64,000 nt of DNA from NCBI GenBank assembly GCA_943842425.1, contig CALTBR010000002.1:310001-374000 (forward strand), in the 5' to 3' direction. Shown here piece by piece: positions 57,284-64,000 of this stretch (position 1 is the first letter of the stretch; every line of letters begins with the position of its first letter). The notes under the pieces are model-generated. The model made no database searches, was not told where the DNA came from, and saw only the letters and a program-made list of their open reading frames with translations. Position numbers and translations under genes: made by a program. This DNA comes from UBA974 sp002292405 (lineage in GTDB: Bacteria > Bacteroidota > Bacteroidia > Flavobacteriales_D > Sanyastnellaceae).

Positions 57284-58060
57284 ATGAAACCCGGAACAAA
57301 AAAATTTAGCCCAGGATCAAAGAACTTTAAACAATTTATGGCTAGGCTCTATGGATGGGGAGCGGCAGTAGTAATTCTTGGAGCTTTATTTAAAATAAAC
57401 CACTATCCGTTTGCAAATGAAATGCTCGTTGTAGGTCTTGGAACTGAGGCATTGATATTCTTCTTTTCTGCGTTTGAGCCTATCCCGCATTCCGAACCAG
57501 ATTGGACTTTGGTATACCCACAACTTGCAACAGGTGATGAATCAAAAACAGCTGTTGCTGAATTAGACTCTCTACTTACTGATGCTAATATTGACTCTAA
57601 ACTTCTAAAGAATTTAGGGGATGGTATGAAAAACCTTGGTGATCAAGCAAGTAAAATGAGTAATATGGCTGACGCCGCAGGAGCTACTCAAGAATTTAGC
57701 GATTCACTTGTAAAAGCCTCAAATAGGGTTGATGAAATGGCAAATACCTATGAAGGGGTTTCTAATTCATTAACCGGACTAGTAGGATCAAAAGAAGCTG
57801 GAAATTCTGCTGGAGACAATTTAGAGCGCATGAATTCAAATCTTGATTCATTGAATGCTATGTATGAGATGCAATTACAGCAGTTAGAGGCGAATAAAGA
57901 ACTTTATTCTGGAATGGGAGAGTTAGTTAAAACTCTTAACGATAGTGTAGAAGATACAAAAGCATATAAAGAGCATATTGCTGCTCTTGCTGAAAATCTT
58001 GCATCACTAAATACTGTTTATGGCAATATGCTCAATGCGATGGGCAATAAACGTAGCTAA
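57284..58060 (+). CDS. gldL: T9SS motor protein GldL/PorL
   Basis: GldL and GldM form the proton-driven inner-membrane motor of T9SS. The 258-residue protein has two membrane helices (LYGWGAAVVILGALFKI and MLVVGLGTEALIFFFSAF). The glutamate within the second, in GTEALIFF, is the residue implicated in proton flow in homologues. A long cytoplasmic helical tail follows (about 90-258). It is four bases from gldM. Confidence 0.96.
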   Translation: MKPGTKKFSPGSKNFKQFMARLYGWGAAVVILGALFKINHYPFANEMLVVGLGTEALIFFFSAFEPIPHSEPDWTLVYPQLATGDESKTAVAELDSLLTDANIDSKLLKNLGDGMKNLGDQASKMSNMADAAGATQEFSDSLVKASNRVDEMANTYEGVSNSLTGLVGSKEAGNSAGDNLERMNSNLDSLNAMYEMQLQQLEANKELYSGMGELVKTLNDSVEDTKAYKEHIAALAENLASLNTVYGNMLNAMGNKRS

Positions 58061-58063
58061 GCC

Positions 58064-59797
58064 ATGGCAGGAGCTAAAGAGACCCCAAGACAGAAAATGA
58101 TAGGGATGATGTACCTTGTCCTTACTGCACTACTTGCGTTAAATATTTCAAAGGAGGTACTTAATGGTTTTGTGAAAGTTGAAAATAGTCTTCGAACAAC
58201 CCAAGAAACACTATCTTCTAAAATTCATGACACCTACACTACGTTAGAATTAAAATACAATAGTAATAAGGAAAAAGTTGGTCCGTTTTACGATGAAGCA
58301 CAAGTAATCCTAGAAAAATCAAATACACTTATTAAGTATATTACTAAATTAAAAGCACATTGCTTGGCAACATCAGAAGGTGATTTCGAGGAACAAGTTG
58401 CACTTAATTTTGAAAAATATTTTGGAACCGATGAATTTGGAAATGACACCGTTCTTAATCTAAAGTTTATCAGTAAAAAAGATGAGTTTCAGGCATTGAC
58501 AACTTATATGGTTGGAGGAAAATCTCACTCACCAAAAGTTGGTGAGTGGACAGCTAATGGATTGAAACTTTCTCTTGAGGCTTATGGTGAATACCTCAAA
58601 AATTTAAATGTCACCGATATTGATGGAGTGGATCGAACTATATCTCAAAATTTTCTTAAATCATTAAATGAAAAGTTTTCCTTCAGTAAAGAAATCGAAG
58701 ATGGAAAGGAGATCCTCTGGGAATCTGCTAATTTTTATGATGTACCGTTAGCCGCCGTGATTCCACTAATGTCAAAGATGATTATCGATGTTCAGGATGC
58801 TGAAGAAGATGCACTTGCATGGTTATTAGGTGCAATTGAATCTAAAAGTTTAAAATTCTCTGAGGTAATGCCTCTGACGATACCGCAATCAAACTATATT
58901 CTTAGAGGCGATACTGTTAGGGCAAATATTTTTCTTGCTGCATTTGATAGAACTAAAAAGCCAGAGGTGTACGTAGACCCAAATAAGTGGGATGGTAAAG
59001 ATTCTACTGAGTTAGATTATGTTGGTCTAGGTATTGAACCATTAGATGTGAATGATCAAGGTCAAGGTCTTTTAGCTTTGGCTTCAAAAGGAATGAAACT
59101 CGGACAATATCAATATAAAGGAGTAATTAGGTATCAGGGGGCAGAAGGAGAAATGCAATCTCAATCGTTCTTTACGCCCATGTTTACTATTGCAGAAGCG
59201 GCTCTTGTAGTTTCTCCAACGAAAATGAATGTATTCTATCGAGGAGTACCAAATCCTGTAGAAGTCAGTGTTCCAGGAGTACCTAGCAATAAGCTAAAAG
59301 TTGCTATATCAAGCGGACATAAGATTAATCGACAATCGGATGGCACATACATAGTAGAACCAGCTAATTCGTCTTCCAATAAAGTAGCTACTATTTCTGT
59401 TAGAGGTGAAATGCCTGATGGGTCTATCAGTAATCTTGGTAATGCTGAATTTCGAGTTAAGCGTATACCTGACCCTGTACCATTTTGGGCTGGTAAAAAA
59501 CCTTCCGACAGAACGATTACAAAGAATGAAGTCCTCTCATTTGCTCCACTTGCAGCAAAGATGGATAATTTTGATTTTGATGTTAAAGTACGAGTTAAGA
59601 GCTTCACGATACGCTTAAGTAAGGATGGTACATTCAAAGAACTCAACTCTCCAAATAATAGAATCACTTCGGACATGAAGGCTCTATTAAACCGTGTGAA
59701 AAGAGGTAATACAATTTACTTTGAAGATATCATCGTAGGTATGCCTGACGGAACTGAACGTATGGTTTCATCTTTAAAACTTAAAATAACCAGCTAA
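58064..59797 (+). CDS. gldM: T9SS motor protein GldM/PorM
   Basis: GldM spans the periplasm from the GldL motor to the GldK/N ring. The 577-residue protein starts MAGAKETPRQKMIGMMYLVLTALLALNISKEVLNGF, whose single membrane helix is the most conserved part of the family. It continues in a helical bundle and Ig-like domains (for example FYRGVPNPVEVSVPGVP). It is about 60 residues longer than the GldM proteins I know (near 515). It is flanked closely by gldL and gldN. Confidence 0.96.
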   Translation: MAGAKETPRQKMIGMMYLVLTALLALNISKEVLNGFVKVENSLRTTQETLSSKIHDTYTTLELKYNSNKEKVGPFYDEAQVILEKSNTLIKYITKLKAHCLATSEGDFEEQVALNFEKYFGTDEFGNDTVLNLKFISKKDEFQALTTYMVGGKSHSPKVGEWTANGLKLSLEAYGEYLKNLNVTDIDGVDRTISQNFLKSLNEKFSFSKEIEDGKEILWESANFYDVPLAAVIPLMSKMIIDVQDAEEDALAWLLGAIESKSLKFSEVMPLTIPQSNYILRGDTVRANIFLAAFDRTKKPEVYVDPNKWDGKDSTELDYVGLGIEPLDVNDQGQGLLALASKGMKLGQYQYKGVIRYQGAEGEMQSQSFFTPMFTIAEAALVVSPTKMNVFYRGVPNPVEVSVPGVPSNKLKVAISSGHKINRQSDGTYIVEPANSSSNKVATISVRGEMPDGSISNLGNAEFRVKRIPDPVPFWAGKKPSDRTITKNEVLSFAPLAAKMDNFDFDVKVRVKSFTIRLSKDGTFKELNSPNNRITSDMKALLNRVKRGNTIYFEDIIVGMPDGTERMVSSLKLKITS

Positions 59798-59808
59798 ATC
59801 TTTTAATA

Positions 59809-60666
59809 ATGAGTAATTTATTCAAGTACACATTACTAGCTATCATTTTTATTACCCTATCAATTGAGGGTAATGCTCAAGTACAAAACGTCCTTGACGG
59901 TGCGTATGTTAAGGAAACTAATCTGACGAAGAGGGTGATTCCCTACCCATATTTGCGTGAAGCAGACGTGATGTACTTCCGCCGCATTTGGCAAGAAATG
60001 GACTTGAAACAAAAGATTAATCATCCATACTACTACCCAGTTGACCCTATTGAAGACAGAAGTAATTTATTTGATGTAATTCGAGATGGCTTACTTATTG
60101 AAGGCTCATTGGTAGCTTATAGTACCGGACCTGTTGGTGATGAGGATGAGTTTACTATTCCATTATCTCCTGACAGTATTCGTAAAATTCTAAACCCTAT
60201 TGAACGAATAGATGAATGGGATGAGTTTGGTGAAAAGATCGGATTTAAGGAAATTATAACTCCGATTGAATCAGATAAAATTACTCGATACCGATTGAAA
60301 GAAGATTGGATTTGGGACAGGCAACGCAGCGAACGATATATTAGAATTATCGGTATAGCCCCTATGATTGAGGATTATGATAGGGATGGTGACAGCATGG
60401 GGTACGCTCCATTGTTTTGGTTATACTACCCAGAATGTAGGTATGTATTTGCTAATGCAGATGTCTTTAACCTATTCAATGATGCGCAGCGGAGAACCTA
60501 TGAGGATTTATTCCAAAAGCGTTATTTCTCAAGCTATATCGTAAAACACTCAAATGTTTATGATAGAAGTATTGGCGAATTTGCTCGTGGAATGGATGCT
60601 TTAGCTGAGTCTGAAAGAATAAAAGAAGAATTGTTCAATTTAGAACATGATCTTTGGCATTACTAA
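59809..60666 (+). CDS. gldN: T9SS ring protein GldN/PorN
   Basis: GldN is the periplasmic partner of GldK in the T9SS ring. The 285-residue protein has a signal peptide ending IEGNAQ and the family motifs YLREADVMYFRRIWQEMDLKQKINHPYYY, DVIRDGLLIEG, RLKEDWIWDRQRSERYIRIIGIAP and NDAQRRTYEDLFQKRYFSSYIVK. It is the last gene of the operon, followed by a terminator. Confidence 0.96.
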   Translation: MSNLFKYTLLAIIFITLSIEGNAQVQNVLDGAYVKETNLTKRVIPYPYLREADVMYFRRIWQEMDLKQKINHPYYYPVDPIEDRSNLFDVIRDGLLIEGSLVAYSTGPVGDEDEFTIPLSPDSIRKILNPIERIDEWDEFGEKIGFKEIITPIESDKITRYRLKEDWIWDRQRSERYIRIIGIAPMIEDYDRDGDSMGYAPLFWLYYPECRYVFANADVFNLFNDAQRRTYEDLFQKRYFSSYIVKHSNVYDRSIGEFARGMDALAESERIKEELFNLEHDLWHY

Positions 60667-60688
60667 AAAGTGATTTTTAAGTTTTATT

Positions 60689-60724
60689 AAAGCGGGAGGC
60701 CTTGAAAGCTTCCCGCTTTTTATT
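60689..60724 (+). terminator. Rho-independent terminator of the T9SS operon
   Basis: AAAGCGGGA (60689-60697) and TCCCGCTTT (60711-60719) form a 9-bp stem with a 13-base loop, followed by TTTATTT. It lies 23 bases after the gldN stop and 18 bases before the next gene. Confidence 0.88.
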
Positions 60725-60742
60725 TAAGACCTTTGTAAGCGC

Positions 60743-62719
60743 ATGCTAACAGTAACACAACTTGGAGTACACTTCGGTGAAAGAACTTTATTTGAAGGTC
60801 TTAATCTATTTATTGGTAAAAGAGAGCGTATTGGATTAGTTGGACGTAATGGTGCTGGAAAGTCCACACTTATGCACATACTTGCAGGAATTAACGCTCC
60901 TACGGAAGGTACGGTTAGTTATCCAAACGATTATAGGATCGGATACTTGCCACAAGAGATGGATCATAACGAATCATCAACAGTTTTTGATGAATCTGCC
61001 AGTGCTTTTGCCGAAATAAAAAAACTTGAAGAACGTATTGTAGAAATTACTGATGAAATTTCAACAAGGTTAGATTATGAAACCATTGAGTATTCTCGTT
61101 TGATTGACGAATTAACCGAAGCTAATCAAAGGCTTGATATTATAGGGGCAGGTAATCTTGAGGAAAAAATTCAAAGAATACTTCAGGGTCTAGGATTTAA
61201 AGCCGAAGACATGGAGAGAAAAATGGGTGAGTTTAGTGGTGGATGGAAAATGAGAGTTGAACTAGCTAAGCTTCTTCTTACAAACCCTAATCTCTTACTT
61301 TTAGATGAGCCGACTAACCACCTCGATATAGAGAGTATTGAATGGCTTGAAGGTTTTTTAAAGAACTATGCCGGTGCCATTCTGCTTATTTCTCACGACA
61401 GGATGTTTCTCGACACTTTAACAGAACGAACAATCGAAATCAGTCCTTTTAGGTTATACGACTTTAAGGCTCCATATACTAAATATCAAGTTTGGCGAGA
61501 GGAGGAGCGAGATCGACAACTACAAGCCCAGAAGAATCAGAAGAAATATATTGAGGAGACTCAAGTGTTGATTAATAAGTTTAGAGCTAAGAAAAACAAA
61601 GCTGCATTTGCACAATCTTTAATAAAAAAACTAGATAAGCTTGAGATCGTTGACGTTGATGCTGGGGATAATGCCAAAATAAAATTTCGATTCCCTCCTG
61701 CGCCTCGAACTGGCAAGGTAATCTTTGATGCAAAAGGATTAAGTAAGTCGTTTAACGAATTGAATGTATTCAAGGGTTTAGAATTTATGATGGCACGCAA
61801 GGATAAGGTTGCTTTTGTAGGTAAGAATGGAGCTGGAAAAACGACGTTAACCAGGATTCTTTTGAACTTAGAATCATATGAGGGAGAATTAATCAAAGGC
61901 CACAATGTAGATGTCGGATATTATGCTCAAAATCAGGCTGAGGAACTAGAAGGTAAAATAACTGTTTTAGAAACACTTGAAGCAGAGGTAACAGTTGAGA
62001 GCAAGGTTAACCTAAGGTCTATGTTAGGATCCTTCCTTTTTTCTGGAGAAGATGTAGATAAAAAAGTAAGCGTGTTAAGTGGTGGGGAAAAAGCTCGGCT
62101 TGCACTGTGCAAGCTATTGCTGCATCCCTACAACGTTCTTATACTTGATGAGCCTACTAACCACTTAGATTTAAAATCTAAATCAGTATTAAAAGATGCC
62201 CTCGTAAATTTTGACGGATCATTGATTGTGGTATCCCATGACAGAGATTTCCTTTCAGGACTAACTGAGTTTGTTTATGAAGTAACTCCAAATGGTTTAA
62301 GGCAATATATTGGAGATATTAAAATATTTTTACATGCCAAGCATGCGGAGAGTATTGGAGCCTACGAAGCTTCCAAAACCGGCGAAAGGGTTATTGGGAA
62401 AGGGGGGAATAGTAGATTAGAAAAAAACGCTACAAAGTCTGATTCCAATATTAAGATTGATTATAAAAAGAAAAAAGAACTTGAAAAGTCAATTAAGAAA
62501 GTAGATAAAAAGATAAATAGACTAGAAAAGTTAGTTTCCGAAGCTGAGAAAGAATTGGAAACAAAAAATAAGATGATTTCCGAAGTAGATTCTACGGACA
62601 TGAAGCTTATGACTAACTTGTCATATGAGTATGAGGAAATTCAAAACAGGCATGACAGACTTCTAACTGACTGGGAGAATGCGCTAATTGAAAAAGAGGA
62701 ATTAGAGGGTCAATTATAG
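60743..62719 (+). CDS. ABC-F family ATPase
   Basis: ABC-F proteins are soluble twin-ATPase proteins that act on the ribosome. The 658-residue protein has two ABC domains. Each has Walker A (GRNGAGKST, GKNGAGKTT), a signature (FSGGWKMRVELAKLL, LSGGEKARLALCKLL) and Walker B ending DEPTNHLD, with the EQ-type catalytic glutamate in place. The linker carries the P-site-tRNA-interaction motif region KKYIEETQVLINKFRAKKNKAAFAQSLIKKLDKLE. A coiled-coil C-terminus (about 570-658) follows, as in Uup-like proteins. Its exact subgroup is uncertain. Confidence 0.94.
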   Translation: MLTVTQLGVHFGERTLFEGLNLFIGKRERIGLVGRNGAGKSTLMHILAGINAPTEGTVSYPNDYRIGYLPQEMDHNESSTVFDESASAFAEIKKLEERIVEITDEISTRLDYETIEYSRLIDELTEANQRLDIIGAGNLEEKIQRILQGLGFKAEDMERKMGEFSGGWKMRVELAKLLLTNPNLLLLDEPTNHLDIESIEWLEGFLKNYAGAILLISHDRMFLDTLTERTIEISPFRLYDFKAPYTKYQVWREEERDRQLQAQKNQKKYIEETQVLINKFRAKKNKAAFAQSLIKKLDKLEIVDVDAGDNAKIKFRFPPAPRTGKVIFDAKGLSKSFNELNVFKGLEFMMARKDKVAFVGKNGAGKTTLTRILLNLESYEGELIKGHNVDVGYYAQNQAEELEGKITVLETLEAEVTVESKVNLRSMLGSFLFSGEDVDKKVSVLSGGEKARLALCKLLLHPYNVLILDEPTNHLDLKSKSVLKDALVNFDGSLIVVSHDRDFLSGLTEFVYEVTPNGLRQYIGDIKIFLHAKHAESIGAYEASKTGERVIGKGGNSRLEKNATKSDSNIKIDYKKKKELEKSIKKVDKKINRLEKLVSEAEKELETKNKMISEVDSTDMKLMTNLSYEYEEIQNRHDRLLTDWENALIEKEELEGQL

Positions 62720-62727
62720 AAATTATA

Positions 62728-63771
62728 TTACTTGGCTATACCTTCTAAATATATTTTCCACTTTTCTACAATCTCCTTCATATCGTTTGGTATTTCAGAC
62801 TCAAATGAAACGAATTTTTTCGTTTTAGGGTGTGTAAAACCAAGTGTTTTCGCGTGCAAAGCTTGACGACTAAGTATGCTGAAACAATTTCTTAAAAATG
62901 AATTGTACTTCCCTCCTGGAGATCCCTTTACAGCAACATTGCCTCCATATCTAGGATCACCAAATAATGGATGACCTATATATTGCATATGAACACGAAT
63001 TTGATGCGTACGACCAGTCTCAAGTTTACATTCAATTAAAGTAACTGGTCCTAATCGCTCTATAACTCTGTAATGAGTTACTGCATGCTTTCCTTCTTCA
63101 CCATCGGGAAAAACTGCTTGAACAGTTCTATTGCTTCTTGATCGTCCTACATGACCTTCAACTGTGCCATCTTCAGAAACATCACCCCAAACTAACGCGT
63201 GATATCGTCTCTCAACCGTTCGTTCAAAAAACTGTTCGCTTAACTCCGTAAGAGATCTCTCAGTTTTACCCAAAACCATTAACCCTGTAGTATCCTTATC
63301 TAACCTGTGGACTAATCCTGGACGAGGAGTCGGAGAACCCTCAACAGAGGGGATGTTCTGAAGATGATGTAAAATTCCATTTACAAGAGTCCCTGTGTGA
63401 TTACCGTGACCTGGATGGACAACTAAATCTGATTTCTTATTTAGAACTATGACAGTGTCATCTTCATAAATAATATTTAAATCCATTTCCTCTGCAACAA
63501 GTTCAAATTCATAAACAGGCTGTGGAAGCTCTACCGTAATCACTTGATTTGGTCGAACTTTAAAGTTCGATTTAACCGGATTTCCATCCACCCTGATATA
63601 ACCTGAATTTGCAGCCATTTGAAGCTTGTTACGAGAAATATTCGCAATTCTGGTCATTAGGAATTTATCAACTCGGAGTGGTTGTTGTCCTGGATCAGCT
63701 TCAATTCTATGGTGCTCAAAGAGCTCCTCAGGTTCATCTAAAACATCCTCTATGCTTACTTTATCACTCAT
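62728..63771 (-). CDS. RluA/RluD-family ribosomal pseudouridine synthase
   Basis: The 347-residue enzyme converts uridines in 23S rRNA to pseudouridine. It has an N-terminal S4 RNA-binding domain (RVDKFLMTRIANISRNKLQMAANSGYIRVDGNPVKSNFKVRPNQ, about 34-80). The catalytic core has the essential aspartate in PRPGLVHRLDKDTTGLMVLGKT (near residue 157), and RTHQIRVHMQYIGHPLFGDPRYGG follows. Layout matches RluD, which acts on U1911/1915/1917 in Escherichia coli. Its ATG overlaps the TAA of the upstream T9SS cargo gene by one base. Confidence 0.94.
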   Translation of the reverse strand: MSDKVSIEDVLDEPEELFEHHRIEADPGQQPLRVDKFLMTRIANISRNKLQMAANSGYIRVDGNPVKSNFKVRPNQVITVELPQPVYEFELVAEEMDLNIIYEDDTVIVLNKKSDLVVHPGHGNHTGTLVNGILHHLQNIPSVEGSPTPRPGLVHRLDKDTTGLMVLGKTERSLTELSEQFFERTVERRYHALVWGDVSEDGTVEGHVGRSRSNRTVQAVFPDGEEGKHAVTHYRVIERLGPVTLIECKLETGRTHQIRVHMQYIGHPLFGDPRYGGNVAVKGSPGGKYNSFLRNCFSILSRQALHAKTLGFTHPKTKKFVSFESEIPNDMKEIVEKWKIYLEGIAK

Positions 63772-64000
63772 TAATTAGGTAAAATTACTAAGCGTTTACA
63801 TGATTTTGAAACACTTCTCGAACTACTCATATTAACAAAATACACACCTGGTGATAAATCCGATGTATCAAAAGTTACAACGCAAGCTCTATCAACATCA
63901 CCATCTAAAACAATATTTCCATTTAATGAAAATACAGACCATATAAGAGCTTCATTCGCCTTAAAGGAGACATTTGAAGATGTAGGATTGGGATAAAGGT
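63771..64000 (-). CDS. C-terminal end of a T9SS cargo protein (runs off the window)
   Basis: The minus strand from the window edge reads YPNPTSSNVSFKANEALIW, then VFSLNGNIVLDGDVD, and later FDTSDLSPGVYFVNM, ending KRLVILPN and TAA at 63771. This is a complete T9SS type A sorting domain of about 75 residues. The rest of the protein lies outside. Its stop overlaps the start of the pseudouridine synthase gene as TAATG, so the two may be cotranscribed by chance of position. Confidence 0.85.
   Translation of the reverse strand, partial: LYPNPTSSNVSFKANEALIWSVFSLNGNIVLDGDVDRACVVTFDTSDLSPGVYFVNMSSSRSVSKSCKRLVILPN

Overview
The window is chromosomal DNA of a member of the Bacteroidota, most likely an uncultivated, marine-type Flavobacteriales lineage. 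The evidence is a complete type IX secretion (T9SS) core operon (PorP/SprF, GldK, GldL, GldM, GldN), several secreted proteins ending in T9SS type A sorting domains, Bacteroidota-only families (DUF4834, DUF4924, a GldA-type ABC ATPase), promoters of the TTG-N19-TAnnTTTG type, A/T-rich gene leaders without Shine-Dalgarno sequences, and a bacteroidetal 16S rRNA. I cannot place it to genus. No phage, insertion sequence, CRISPR array or defence island is visible.

Layout. 1-4625 (minus): an asparagine-synthetase-like secreted protein cut by the window edge, dnaB (broken by a one-base insertion), metK and der. 4641-9790 (minus): one full rRNA operon (16S, tRNA-Ile, tRNA-Ala, 23S, 5S) with two matching promoters, boxA-like repeats, RNase III-type processing stems and a strong terminator. 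The 16S 3' end carries an altered anti-Shine-Dalgarno sequence. 9798-20953: SCO1/SenC protein, lipoprotein amidohydrolase, T9SS cargo proteins, RNA methyltransferase, SUI1 factor, O-methyltransferase, sucC, a LolD-type ATPase, acs and an RDD protein. 21187-26995 (plus): a MarR-fadN-fadA-fadE beta-oxidation operon, followed by an M42 aminopeptidase. 28165-36515 (minus): a decayed response-regulator remnant, DUF4924, an OmpH/Skp-like protein, a GNAT-type protein, YfhO, DUF4834 and carB. 36675-42759: a hydrolase coupled to a GGGP-synthase homologue, a secreted agmatine-deiminase-family protein, a TonB receptor behind a TPP riboswitch, and a cysQ pseudogene with two nonsense codons. 42772-50992 (minus): miaB, a sigma-54 activator, lptE, a helical protein, secG, groS, groL, a GldA-type ATPase and rsgA. 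51142-60666 (plus): topA, an arginase-fold protein lacking metal ligands, then the T9SS operon ending in a terminator. 60743-64000: an ABC-F ATPase, an RluD-type pseudouridine synthase and the C-terminus of another T9SS cargo protein.

How it fits together. The gene content suggests an aerobic heterotroph that secretes proteins through T9SS, oxidises fatty acids and acetate (fad operon, acs, sucC) and appears to import thiamin or a precursor through a riboswitch-controlled TonB receptor. The most unusual observations are the altered anti-Shine-Dalgarno, the metal-site-deficient arginase homologue beside the T9SS genes, and several broken genes (dnaB, cysQ, a response regulator, and the start of an amidohydrolase) that are either assembly errors or recent decay.
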